Source: an uncultured Clostridia bacterium
GTDB lineage: Bacteria > Bacillota > Clostridia > Oscillospirales > Acutalibacteraceae
NCBI GenBank assembly: GCA_927362715.1
Contig: CAKMIX010000004.1
Span: 1-64,000, forward strand
DNA: 64,000 bases
Direction of reading: 5' to 3'
Shown here: piece after piece, positions 15,365-23,808 of the stretch
How positions within the stretch are numbered: position 1 is the first letter of the stretch
Layout of the letters: every line of letters begins with the position of its first letter
Notes under the pieces: generated by a model
What the model was told of the DNA's origin: nothing
Databases searched by the model: none
What the model saw: only the letters and a program-made list of their open reading frames with translations
Position numbers and translations under genes: made by a program

Positions 15365-16137
15365 AACCCGAGTCAAAAATTTCCGTGCTGTTCGACCGCC
15401 TCTTGTGTGCGTTCTTCCCGCGGCGCTGTGTGTATTGCGGCAGGCTGATCGTGCCCGAACGCACGGTCTGCGAGGACTGCGCGGCCAATCTGCCGCGTAT
15501 TACGGCGCCTGTCTGTTCCTTTTGCGGCTGCACAAAAGCGGACTGCACCTGCAAACAGAAAAAACTGAAATTTGACGCGGTCTGTGCGCCGTTTTATTAT
15601 GAAAAAGCGATCGAGCGCGCGGTGCACCGTTTCAAATTTGAAGACAAGGATTTTCTGGCCCGCCCGTTCGCGCAGGAGATCGCTTTGGCTATACACCGCG
15701 ATTTTGCACAGCAGCCGTTTGATGTTGTGACGTTTATCCCGTTTACCAAGCGGCAAGCACGCTCGCGCGCGTTCAATCCGAGCGAGCTTTTGGCGCGCGA
15801 GACGGCAAGGGCGCTCTCGCTTCCCTGCGTGCCGCTATTGGAAAAGCTGTTCGAGACTGAGACTCAGCACCACCTGTCGCAAACAGCGCGCACGGGCAAC
15901 GTGTTCGGCGTGTATGAAGTGAAAGACGCAGCCGCCGTGCAGGACAAGCGCGTTTTATTGATCGACGATATCAAAACCACAGGTGCGACGCTTTCAGAGT
16001 GTGCTAAGGTGCTTAAAATTGCGGGCGCTTCTTCCGTGCACGCCGCCGTGTTCGCTGTAGCGAAAAAGAAAAAAGGCAAAACGGCGCATGGAAGCAGCGG
16101 GAGCGGGGAGAATACGGGCAGTGGTAAAGGGCTTTGA
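15361..16137 (+). CDS. comF: ComF-family phosphoribosyltransferase-like protein
   Basis: 258 aa. The N-terminal zinc ribbon has Cys pairs CVYCG and CEDC, then CSFCG and CTC. The PRTase-like region contains VTFIPFTKRQARSRAFNPSE and the PRPP loop RVLLIDDIKTTGATL. ComF proteins are needed for natural transformation in several bacteria, helping ssDNA uptake or processing with ComFA/PriA; other late competence genes are not in the window. The C-terminus ends in a Lys/Gly/Ser-rich tail (KKKKGK... GSGENTGSGKGL) longer than usual, which may be a non-conserved extension. Confidence 0.9.
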   Translation: MKPESKISVLFDRLLCAFFPRRCVYCGRLIVPERTVCEDCAANLPRITAPVCSFCGCTKADCTCKQKKLKFDAVCAPFYYEKAIERAVHRFKFEDKDFLARPFAQEIALAIHRDFAQQPFDVVTFIPFTKRQARSRAFNPSELLARETARALSLPCVPLLEKLFETETQHHLSQTARTGNVFGVYEVKDAAAVQDKRVLLIDDIKTTGATLSECAKVLKIAGASSVHAAVFAVAKKKKGKTAHGSSGSGENTGSGKGL

Positions 16138-16185
16138 GGTTCGGCCGATTTTCGCCGAAAAAACGACTAAAAACACGCAATATGC

Positions 16186-16214
16186 TTGACAAACCGCACC
16201 TTTGCTGGTATCCT
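16186..16214 (+). promoter_or_regulatory. Promoter of the valS T-box transcript
   Basis: TTGACA (16186) and TATCCT (16209) have a 17-base spacer, placing the start near 16221 and the T-box leader directly downstream. Confidence 0.85.
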
Positions 16215-16220
16215 ATTTGC

Positions 16221-16467
16221 GATATGTAAAACGCTTTGACGAAGAATAAGACGGTGCACATCCGTACAGAGAACTGCCGGTCGGTGCAAGGCAGGGGGAG
16301 AGCCGTCTGCGTCGCTTCCGAGCGGTTTTGCCGAACGCGCGTTTGCGCTTTTAAGCAAAAACGGTTCCCGCCGTTATCGGGCTATGAGCGGCCGCCGAAA
16401 GCGGCAAGGTGAGTGGTACCGCGGATTTTTCGCCTCACACGGGTTCCTGCCCGCGTGGGGCGCTTTT
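16221..16467 (+). promoter_or_regulatory. T-box leader (valine) controlling valS
   Basis: Stem I is formed by AGACGG (about 16248) and CCGTCT (16303-16308). The 3' side of the internal loop just below carries GTC (16311-16313), a valine codon and the likely specifier. The AGAGAACTGCCGG...GGTGCAAGGCAG part forms the distal tRNA-elbow region. The T-box sequence AAGGTGAGTGGTACCGCGG lies at 16406-16424. A terminator hairpin follows (CGCCTCACACGGG 16431-16443 with CCCGCGTGGGGCG 16450-16462, then CTTTT). Uncharged tRNA-Val would bind GTC and the T-box bulge and favour antitermination. Confidence 0.92.
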
Positions 16468-16497
16468 GATTCATATTGTGATACGAAGGAGACACCA

Positions 16498-19134
16498 ATG
16501 CGCAAAGAACTGGAAAAACAGTACAATCCCAAAAATGTCGAGGATCGCACCTATCAGATGTGGCTCGACAAAAACTATTTCCATGCCAAGCGCGAGGCGG
16601 GCAAAAAGACCTATACCATCGTGATCCCGCCACCCAACATCACGGGTCAGCTGCACATGGGGCATGCGCTGGATAATACGTTGCAGGATATCCTGATCCG
16701 CTATCACCGCATGGCGGGGTACGATACGCTTTGGGTGCCCGGCACGGATCACGCCTCCATTGCGACGGAGGCGAAGATCGTCGAGGCGATGAAAAAAGAG
16801 GGGCTTACCAAAGAACAGATTGGGCGCGACAAGTTTTTGGAGCGCGCCTGGGCTTGGAAAAAACAGTACGGCGGACGCATCATCGAGCAGCTTAAGAAGC
16901 TCGGTTCTTCGTGCGACTGGGAACGCGAACGCTTCACCCTTGACGAGGGCTGCAGCAAGGCGGTCAATGAGGTGTTCTGCAACCTCTATGAAAAGGGGCT
17001 TATTTACCGCGGCGAGCGCATCATCAACTGGTGTCCGCACTGCTTAACGTCGATTTCCGACGCTGAGGTCGAGTATGAGGAGCAGGCAGGCCACTTCTGG
17101 CATCTGCGCTATCCCTTCAAAGACGGCAGCGGCTACTTGGAGCTTGCCACCACGCGCCCCGAAACGCTCTTGGGCGATACGGCGGTCGCCGTGAACCCGA
17201 AGGATGAGCGCTACCGCGACGCCGTCGGCAAAACGCTGATCTTGCCGCTGGTGCATCGTGAGATCCCCGTCGTCGCCGACGACTATGTGGAAATGGACTT
17301 CGGTACGGGCGTTGTGAAGATCACGCCTGCGCACGACCCGAACGACTTTGAGGTCGGGCTGCGCCATGATCTGCCCGTCATCAATGTATTGACGGATGAT
17401 GCGAAGATCACGGACGACTATCCCGCCTATGCCGGGATGGACCGTTACGAAGCACGCAAGGCGATCGTTCGTGACCTCGAAGCCGAAGGCGCGCTTGTGA
17501 AGATCGAGGATTACAGCCACAATGTCGGTACCTGCTATCGCTGCGGCACAACGGTCGAACCGCGCGTGTCCAAGCAGTGGTTTGTCAAAATGAAGCCCCT
17601 TGCAGGCCCCGCCATTGACGCGGTCAAAAACGGTGATACGAAATTCGTCCCGCAGCGGTTTGAAAAGGTCTATTTCCATTGGCTGGAAAATATCCGTGAC
17701 TGGTGCATTTCCCGTCAGCTCTGGTGGGGGCACCGCATCCCCGCATGGTACTGCGCCGACTGCGGCGAGATCACGGTCTCGCGTACCGCACCCGACGCTT
17801 GTGCGCACTGCGGCAGCACGCATCTGGAGCAGGACCCCGATACGCTGGATACCTGGTTCTCCTCCGCGCTGTGGCCGTTCTCTACGCTCGGCTGGCCTGA
17901 GGAGACCGAGGACTACAAGCATTATTATCCCACCAACACGCTCGTGACGGGCTATGATATCATCCCGTTCTGGGTCATGCGCATGATGTTCTCCGGGCTT
18001 GAGCAAACAGGGCGGGTGCCGTTTGATACCGTGCTCATCCACGGGCTTGTGCGGGACGCACAGGGCAGAAAAATGTCGAAGTCCTTGGGCAACGGCATCG
18101 ATCCGCTGGAGGTCATCGATCAATACGGCGCAGATGCGCTGCGCTTTACGCTTGCGACGGGCAACAGCCCCGGAAACGACATGCGTTTTTCGGATACGCG
18201 CGTGGAGGCGAGCCGTAACTTTGCAAACAAGATCTGGAACGCCGCGCGCTTCATCCTGATGAATTTGTCCGACGATGAGCCCGCGCCGCATATCCCGGAA
18301 AACCTCGCGCTGGAGGATAAGTGGATCTTAAGCCGTTTCAACGCGCTCGCTATGGGCGTGACGGACGCGCTCGAAAAGTATGAGCTGGGCATGGCGGTGC
18401 AGAAGCTTTACGATTTCATTTGGGATGTGTTCTGCGACTGGTATATCGAGATCGCCAAGATCCGCCTGAACGGTTCGGACGAAGCGGCAAAGCAGACCGT
18501 CAAGGCGGTGCTCGTATACGTGATGTCCAATACGCTCAAACTCCTGCACCCGTTTATGCCGTTTATCACCGAAGAGATCTGGCAGGCGCTGCCGCACACG
18601 GGTGAGAGCATTATGATCGCCGAATGGGTCAAGGCCGATGATGCATTGCGCTTTTCCGCGGAAGAGGAGGAGATGGAGCGCATCATGTCGGCAATCAAGG
18701 CCGTGCGCAACCGCCGTGCGGAAATGAACGTCGCACCTTCAAAGAAAGCGAAGATCTTTATCGAAACGGCATATGCCGATACGTTTGAGAAAGGCAAGGT
18801 GTTCTTTGAGCGTCTGGCATCTGCAAGCGAGGTTGAGGTCGGCGCGAAGTTTGACGATATGGACGATGCGGTTTCCATCATTACCGAAAGCGCCCGTATG
18901 TATATCCCGATGGCTGAGCTTGTGGATTTCCAAGCGGAGATCGCGCGGCTGCAAAAGGAAAAAGCCGGCGTAGAAAAGGAACTTGCCATGGTCAACGGCA
19001 AGCTTTCCAACGAAAACTTCGTTTCAAAAGCGCCCGCCGCCGTTGTTGAAGGGCAGCGGCAGTCGAAAGCAAGGCTTGAAGAAAAACTCGCCCTGTTAGA
19101 CGAGAGCTTGCAAAACCTCGAAAAACGCATGTGA
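16498..19134 (+). CDS. valS: Valyl-tRNA synthetase
   Basis: The start is ATG 16498 (AAGGAGACACCA upstream). 878 aa, the normal length. Class I signatures: HIGH-type HMGH at residues 53-56 and KMSKS at 525-529. The CP1 editing domain lies between about 190 and 340 ([17 protein letters not shown]), with zinc-binding Cys pairs CYRCG and CADCG...CAHCG. A C-terminal coiled-coil arm ([20 protein letters not shown]) is typical of ValRS. It ligates valine to tRNA-Val and edits threonine. It is controlled by the valine T-box just upstream. Confidence 0.98.
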   Translation: MRKELEKQYNPKNVEDRTYQMWLDKNYFHAKREAGKKTYTIVIPPPNITGQLHMGHALDNTLQDILIRYHRMAGYDTLWVPGTDHASIATEAKIVEAMKKEGLTKEQIGRDKFLERAWAWKKQYGGRIIEQLKKLGSSCDWERERFTLDEGCSKAVNEVFCNLYEKGLIYRGERIINWCPHCLTSISDAEVEYEEQAGHFWHLRYPFKDGSGYLELATTRPETLLGDTAVAVNPKDERYRDAVGKTLILPLVHREIPVVADDYVEMDFGTGVVKITPAHDPNDFEVGLRHDLPVINVLTDDAKITDDYPAYAGMDRYEARKAIVRDLEAEGALVKIEDYSHNVGTCYRCGTTVEPRVSKQWFVKMKPLAGPAIDAVKNGDTKFVPQRFEKVYFHWLENIRDWCISRQLWWGHRIPAWYCADCGEITVSRTAPDACAHCGSTHLEQDPDTLDTWFSSALWPFSTLGWPEETEDYKHYYPTNTLVTGYDIIPFWVMRMMFSGLEQTGRVPFDTVLIHGLVRDAQGRKMSKSLGNGIDPLEVIDQYGADALRFTLATGNSPGNDMRFSDTRVEASRNFANKIWNAARFILMNLSDDEPAPHIPENLALEDKWILSRFNALAMGVTDALEKYELGMAVQKLYDFIWDVFCDWYIEIAKIRLNGSDEAAKQTVKAVLVYVMSNTLKLLHPFMPFITEEIWQALPHTGESIMIAEWVKADDALRFSAEEEEMERIMSAIKAVRNRRAEMNVAPSKKAKIFIETAYADTFEKGKVFFERLASASEVEVGAKFDDMDDAVSIITESARMYIPMAELVDFQAEIARLQKEKAGVEKELAMVNGKLSNENFVSKAPAAVVEGQRQSKARLEEKLALLDESLQNLEKRM

Positions 19135-19287
19135 CCGCCGCTGAGCAGCTACGGTGCTATGCATGTGCGCTTCTTGCAGAATTCTTAAGAAGTATCCCGC
19201 GAAATTTAACCGATTTTAAGCTTTTCGTTTACGGATTTGTAATCCTGGGGAGATACAATACAGGCGAATCAAATGAGGAGGCCGCCT

Positions 19288-20115
19288 ATGAATCTGCTGG
19301 TCACATTAGATTCCAATTATGTTTATCCGCTGTGCGTGATGCTGCGCTCGCTGGTGCGCACGCACCCGCGCGTTTCGTTTGACGTGTATGTGGCGTACGC
19401 GCATCTTACCGACAGTGATTTCAAGACCATCGGCGATGCGCTGGAAGGCAGCGGCAGCCGTGTGATGGGTATCCGCGTGCCGGACACGCTGTTTGACGGC
19501 GCGCCGCACTCCAAGCGGTTGACAAAGGCGGCGTATTACCGCCTGTTTGCCTCGGAATATCTGCCGAAAACGGTGGACCGGGTGCTTTATATTGACCCCG
19601 ATACGTATTTCCTTAAGGATATTTCCGACTTTTATAACATTGATTTCGGCGATGCATTTTACGCGGGATGTACGCACAACAACCTGTTTTATCATGTCCT
19701 GAATGTTTTGCGGCTGCATCTGCCGTCAAATTCCGTGTACTTAAACTCGGGCGTCCTGATGATCAATGTGCAGGCGCTGCGTTCGTTCTTTTCGCCGAAC
19801 GAAGTGTTCCGATATATTGAAAAGAAAGGCGCTTTTTTGTTCTTTGCCGATCAGGATGTGCTCAACGCCTTGTATTACGACCGCAGCCTTGCGCTAGATG
19901 CCGCATACTATAATCTGGACGAGCCGTGCTTTAAGCGTATGGTCAAACGTATGGGTGAAGCGGCTGCGCATGATTTTGTTCGGGCAAACACCTGTATTTT
20001 GCACTATGACGGGAAATATAAACCGTGGAAAGCGGATTACAAGGGGCGCCTAGGGGATTACTATCCCGACTGGGCGCGCAAAGGGGAAACGATTTGGGCG
20101 AAAGCGGGGCTGTAA
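19288..20115 (+). CDS. Glycosyltransferase family 8 protein
   Basis: ATG 19288 is preceded by GAGGAGG. 275 aa. GT8 pattern: NLLVTLDSNYVYPLCVMLRS at the N-terminus (nucleotide sugar binding), DRVLYIDPDTYFL with the D-x-D metal motif, YLNSGVLMIN, FADQDVLNAL and a C-terminal CILHYDGKYKPW. GT8 enzymes transfer glucose or galactose to lipopolysaccharide-like or cell-wall glycans in bacteria. It is followed within 5 bases by a membrane protein gene, so the two are probably an operon acting at the envelope. Donor and acceptor unknown. Confidence 0.9.
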   Translation: MNLLVTLDSNYVYPLCVMLRSLVRTHPRVSFDVYVAYAHLTDSDFKTIGDALEGSGSRVMGIRVPDTLFDGAPHSKRLTKAAYYRLFASEYLPKTVDRVLYIDPDTYFLKDISDFYNIDFGDAFYAGCTHNNLFYHVLNVLRLHLPSNSVYLNSGVLMINVQALRSFFSPNEVFRYIEKKGAFLFFADQDVLNALYYDRSLALDAAYYNLDEPCFKRMVKRMGEAAAHDFVRANTCILHYDGKYKPWKADYKGRLGDYYPDWARKGETIWAKAGL

Positions 20116-20119
20116 GCTC

Positions 20120-20848
20120 GTGAAAGAACGGGAAAGCACAACAAAAACACATTGGGTGCGTCTGCGCAAATTCCTGCCGATCGTGCTGCCGATTTTGATC
20201 TTGCTCGGGATTTCGGCGGCGCTGTACGCGACGTTCGGTCGTGAGCTGCTCACCATGGTCAAAGAGCCGCAGATCTTCAAAGCGTGGCTTGATAGCTTCG
20301 GCGCGTGGGGCGAGGTGATTTTTGTCTTCCTGCGCATCACGCAGGTCGCGTTCAAGTATCTGCCCTCCGAGCCGTTCGAGGTCGCTTCCGGCTATGCGTT
20401 CGGCGTTTGGGGCGGGCTTTTGTGGTGTACGGTCGGCACCCAGATCGGCAGCGTGATCATTTTGCTGTTGACCCGCAAATTCGGGATGCGCTTTGTGTCG
20501 TATTTCATTGATCCCGAGCGCCTTACGGGCTTTTCCTTTCTGAAACAGAAAACACGCCGCCGTACGCTCCTGTTCATCATTTATTTGATCCCCGGTGCGC
20601 CGAAAGACATTTTGACCTATTTTGTGGGCTTGACGGACATCCGTGTTTCGGAATATCTGCTCATCTCTACCGTAGCGCGTATTCCTTCCATTATCACGTC
20701 CACGATCTGCGGCGCATATTTTGGAGAAAAGAACTATCTTGCGGCGATTTTGGTTTACGGCGTAACGCTTTTGATGACCGCTGTGGGCGTGGTTTTGTAC
20801 CGTTACATTCAAAAAAAGCAGTCCGCCGCCGCGTCGAACACCGATTGA
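20120..20848 (+). CDS. TVP38/TMEM64 (VTT, DedA-like) membrane protein
   Basis: GTG start at 20120, four bases after the GT8 stop, with only a weak ribosome site, so translation is probably coupled. 242 aa. About five to six hydrophobic helices are visible, beginning FLPIVLPILILLGISAALY. The VTT core holds EPFEVASGYAFGVWGG (family F/E-x-x-x-G motif) and IYLIPGAPKDILTYFVGLT. VTT proteins are integral membrane proteins linked to lipid scrambling and membrane homeostasis. Its partner role with the GT8 enzyme is inferred from the operon. Confidence 0.88.
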   Translation: MKERESTTKTHWVRLRKFLPIVLPILILLGISAALYATFGRELLTMVKEPQIFKAWLDSFGAWGEVIFVFLRITQVAFKYLPSEPFEVASGYAFGVWGGLLWCTVGTQIGSVIILLLTRKFGMRFVSYFIDPERLTGFSFLKQKTRRRTLLFIIYLIPGAPKDILTYFVGLTDIRVSEYLLISTVARIPSIITSTICGAYFGEKNYLAAILVYGVTLLMTAVGVVLYRYIQKKQSAAASNTD

Positions 20849-20879
20849 CAACCGGCGGGAATTATACTAAAATACGTTT

Positions 20880-21209
20880 GTGAGTAGGCTGAGCAATTGC
20901 GCACGCGCAAGCGTGTGAGGAAAGTCCGAGCATCACACAGCAGGGTAACGGCTAACAGCCGCCGAGGGCGACCTTAGGGAAAGTGCATAGAGAGATACCG
21001 CCGCTTTTTGCGGTAAGGGTGGAAAGGCGAGGTAAGAGCTCACCGGCGTGCAGGTAACTGTACGGCCAAGTAAACCCTACCCGATGCAACATCGACCGAA
21101 GTTGTCAGCTGGGCAGATACTTCGACGGATGGCTTCAGCGTATCGGCAACGGTGCGCGCAGATAGATAATTGCTTTAAACGACAGAACTCGGCTTACAGG
21201 CCTACTCAC
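20880..21209 (+). ncRNA. rnpB: RNase P RNA
   Basis: Ends pair perfectly (GTGAGTAGGC 20880-20889 with GCCTACTCAC 21200-21209). The universal P4 strands are present: GAGGAAAGTCCGAGC near the 5' end and ACAGAACTCGGCTTACAGG near the 3' end, along with CCGAGGGCGACC and the AACATCGACCGAAG region. It is the catalytic RNA that removes tRNA 5' leaders. It lies between the VTT gene and a small membrane protein gene on the same strand. Confidence 0.97.
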
Positions 21210-21250
21210 ATTTTCTTTTGCGCCTCATACAATGCTATGGGGTGATTTTA

Positions 21251-21586
21251 ATGTTGGAGACCTTTTTCGGCGCGGTGTTCGTGGGGCTTGTGGTGTTTGG
21301 GCTGTTGGCGCTGTGCTACGCGATCATGCTCAAGGTGATGCTTCCGAAGCGCAAATACGGGTACTACATAGTGATTCCGGCGCGGCGGTGTGACAGCGAC
21401 GTGACCGCTGCGGCATATGCCGCGCGTATGAAAATGCATCTTATCGGCGACGAAGCCTACGGCAGCGTCGTGGTGCTCGACTGCGGCATGGAGGAAAAGC
21501 AGCGCCTGAACTGCCTGAACGTCTGCCGCGAGACGAACGGTATATACCTCTGCGATTTCGAGGAATTCGAGGAATTGGCAAAATGA
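21251..21586 (+). CDS. Small membrane-anchored protein of unknown function
   Basis: ATG 21251 has GGGGTG eight bases upstream. 111 aa. One N-terminal membrane helix (FFGAVFVGLVVFGLLALCYA) is followed by a short alpha/beta cytosolic part with two Cys (VVVLDCGMEEKQ, LNCLNVC). Its stop overlaps the ATG of recD2 (ATGA at 21583). Such small proteins are often found before recD2 in related genomes, as I recall, but no function is known to me. Confidence 0.75.
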   Translation: MLETFFGAVFVGLVVFGLLALCYAIMLKVMLPKRKYGYYIVIPARRCDSDVTAAAYAARMKMHLIGDEAYGSVVVLDCGMEEKQRLNCLNVCRETNGIYLCDFEEFEELAK

Positions 21587-23796
21587 GCGAGGAACAGAAT
21601 GCGGAGCGTCTGAACGGCACGGTGGAGGACATCCGCTTTCGCAACGAACAAAACGGATATACGGTGCTGGAGATCGGCTGTGACGACGAGCTCGTCACGG
21701 CCGTCGGCGTATTTTCCAATATCTCCGTCGGCGAAACGGTGCGCCTTTCCGGCGCATGGGTCTATCACCCAACCTTCGGTCGGCAGTTCAAGGTCGAAGC
21801 GTTCGAGCGCGAAATGCCTGCGACCGCCGAGCAGCTATACAATTATCTTGCCGCCGGTGCGGTCAAGGGGATCGGTCCCGCGACCGCGGAAAAGATCATC
21901 AAAAAATTCGGCGAGCAGACCTTTGATATTCTCGAAAACGAGCCGGAAAGGCTGGCGACGATTAAGGGTATATCCCTTGATAAAGCAAAAAAGATACAGG
22001 AGAATTTCAAAAAGCAATTTGCCGTGCGCAGCGTCATGCTCGCACTTGAGGGGTACGGCATGTCCCCGCGCGAATGCATCGCCGCCTATGATGCGTTCGG
22101 CTCAAACGCCGTGGCGCGCATTCTTGAAAACCCGTTTGCGCTTTGCAACGGGGAAACGGGCGTCGGCTTTGAGCGCGCCGAAACGATCGCCGCAGCGCTC
22201 CCAAACCCGCCTGCGTCACATTTGCGCGTGCAGGCGGGGATCGTACATATCGTCCGCCAAAATCTGTATTCCAACGGGCATACTTGTATCCCGCGCGAAA
22301 AGCTTTTGTCTATCGCCGCTGCGTATCTTGACACGAATGCGGATACCGTAGATATCCAGCTTGACGCGCTCATAGAAGCACACACCCTCGTGCAGCGCGA
22401 GCTCGGCGGACGGGAGTTTGTTTTTTTGACGAGCGCCTATAACGACGAAAAGACCATCGGCGACCGCATTAAAATTTTATTGCGCTTCCCGCCGCCGCAG
22501 TCCGAGACGCTCGAACAGGACATTGCCGACATTGAACACGAAAACGGCATCTCCTATGCCGAGACCCAGCGCGAAGCCATCCGCACGGCGGTCGAACGCG
22601 GGCTGCTGATCCTCACGGGCGGCCCCGGCACAGGCAAAACGACAGCGCTCAAAGGTATTTTACGGTTGTTCGAACGGCAGGGCCTGGACATCGCGCTCGC
22701 TGCGCCTACCGGCCGTGCCGCCAAGCGCATGACGGAGCTTACCGGGCGCGACGCGAAAACGATCCACCGCCTTTTGGAAGTCGAGTGGGACGAGCACGAC
22801 AACCCCGTATTCAAACGGGGCTTGCGCAATCCGCTCGAGTGCGAAGTCCTCATTCTCGACGAGCTTTCCATGGTGGATATCCACCTGTTTGCAAGCCTTT
22901 TGCAAGCCTTGCCGTTCGGCTGCCGTCTGATTATGGTCGGCGATGCCGATCAGCTCCCGCCCGTGGGCGCGGGGAATGTGCTCGCGGATCTGATCGGCAG
23001 CGGGCTTTTGCCTGTGGTCTGCCTGACCGAGGTGTTCCGTCAGGCGATGGACAGCCTCATCGTCACAAACGCCCACCGCATCGTCGGCGGCGAAATGCCT
23101 GTTTTAGACCGCAAGGACGGCGACTTTTTCCTATTAGAGCGAACGAATCCTTATACGGCGGCAAAGACGGTCTCCGAGCTTGTTTCCAAGCGCCTGCCGC
23201 AGGCATACGGGCTTTCTCCGACGGAGGATATTCAGGTGCTCTGCCCCTCCAAAAAAGGCGAGGTCGGTACGGTGCACCTCAATACGCTTTTGCAGAACAG
23301 CGTCAATCCGCCGGACGAGAAAAAAGCGGAGCTTACGGTCGGCTTCCGCACCTTCCGCATGGGCGATAAGGTTATGCAGACAAAAAATAACTACGACGTG
23401 ATTTGGGAAAAAGCGGACGGTGAAACGGGCGAGGGGATCTTCAACGGCGACATCGGCGTGATTGAGCAGATCGACCCGCGCGCCGAGACCGCACGCATCC
23501 GCTTTGACGACCGTACCGTGGTCGCCGCAAAGGAACAGCTTGTTGAAATGGAGCTTGCGTACGCTGTCACGGTGCACAAAAGCCAGGGCAGCGAATTTTC
23601 GGCGGTTATCATTCCCGTCGTTTCGGTGCTGCCGAATCTTTGCTATCGCAATTTGCTGTATACCGCCGTCACGCGCGCCAAAAAACTTCTGATTCTGGTC
23701 GGCACCGCCGAAGAGGTGGAAAAAATGGTGCGCAATGATAAAAAGACGCGGCGGTATTCTGCACTGCAATATTTCCTGCACGACGAAGTGCAGTAA
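21583..23796 (+). CDS. recD2: RecD2-type ATP-dependent DNA helicase
   Basis: 737 aa. Order of parts: N-terminal OB-like region (LNGTVEDIRFRNEQNGYTVL), helix-hairpin-helix repeats (AAGAVKGIGPATAEKIIKKF; LATIKGISLDKAKKI), Walker A GGPGTGKTT near residue 347, Walker B LILDELSMVD, motif III GDADQLPPVGAG, and C-terminal motif V/VI region AVTVHKSQGSEF with YTAVTRAKK. RecD2 is the SF1B 5'-3' helicase of bacteria lacking RecBC, acting in repair and replication-fork maintenance. It is translationally coupled to the small membrane protein upstream. No RecB/RecC partner is nearby, as expected. Confidence 0.96.
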   Translation: MSEEQNAERLNGTVEDIRFRNEQNGYTVLEIGCDDELVTAVGVFSNISVGETVRLSGAWVYHPTFGRQFKVEAFEREMPATAEQLYNYLAAGAVKGIGPATAEKIIKKFGEQTFDILENEPERLATIKGISLDKAKKIQENFKKQFAVRSVMLALEGYGMSPRECIAAYDAFGSNAVARILENPFALCNGETGVGFERAETIAAALPNPPASHLRVQAGIVHIVRQNLYSNGHTCIPREKLLSIAAAYLDTNADTVDIQLDALIEAHTLVQRELGGREFVFLTSAYNDEKTIGDRIKILLRFPPPQSETLEQDIADIEHENGISYAETQREAIRTAVERGLLILTGGPGTGKTTALKGILRLFERQGLDIALAAPTGRAAKRMTELTGRDAKTIHRLLEVEWDEHDNPVFKRGLRNPLECEVLILDELSMVDIHLFASLLQALPFGCRLIMVGDADQLPPVGAGNVLADLIGSGLLPVVCLTEVFRQAMDSLIVTNAHRIVGGEMPVLDRKDGDFFLLERTNPYTAAKTVSELVSKRLPQAYGLSPTEDIQVLCPSKKGEVGTVHLNTLLQNSVNPPDEKKAELTVGFRTFRMGDKVMQTKNNYDVIWEKADGETGEGIFNGDIGVIEQIDPRAETARIRFDDRTVVAAKEQLVEMELAYAVTVHKSQGSEFSAVIIPVVSVLPNLCYRNLLYTAVTRAKKLLILVGTAEEVEKMVRNDKKTRRYSALQYFLHDEVQ

Positions 23797-23808
23797 GGGG
23801 AGAAAGCT

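Noticed and set aside
17044-18291. 415-codon open frame antisense to valS
   Set aside because: A shadow of a GC-rich gene with Arg/His-rich composition; no family features or ribosome site.
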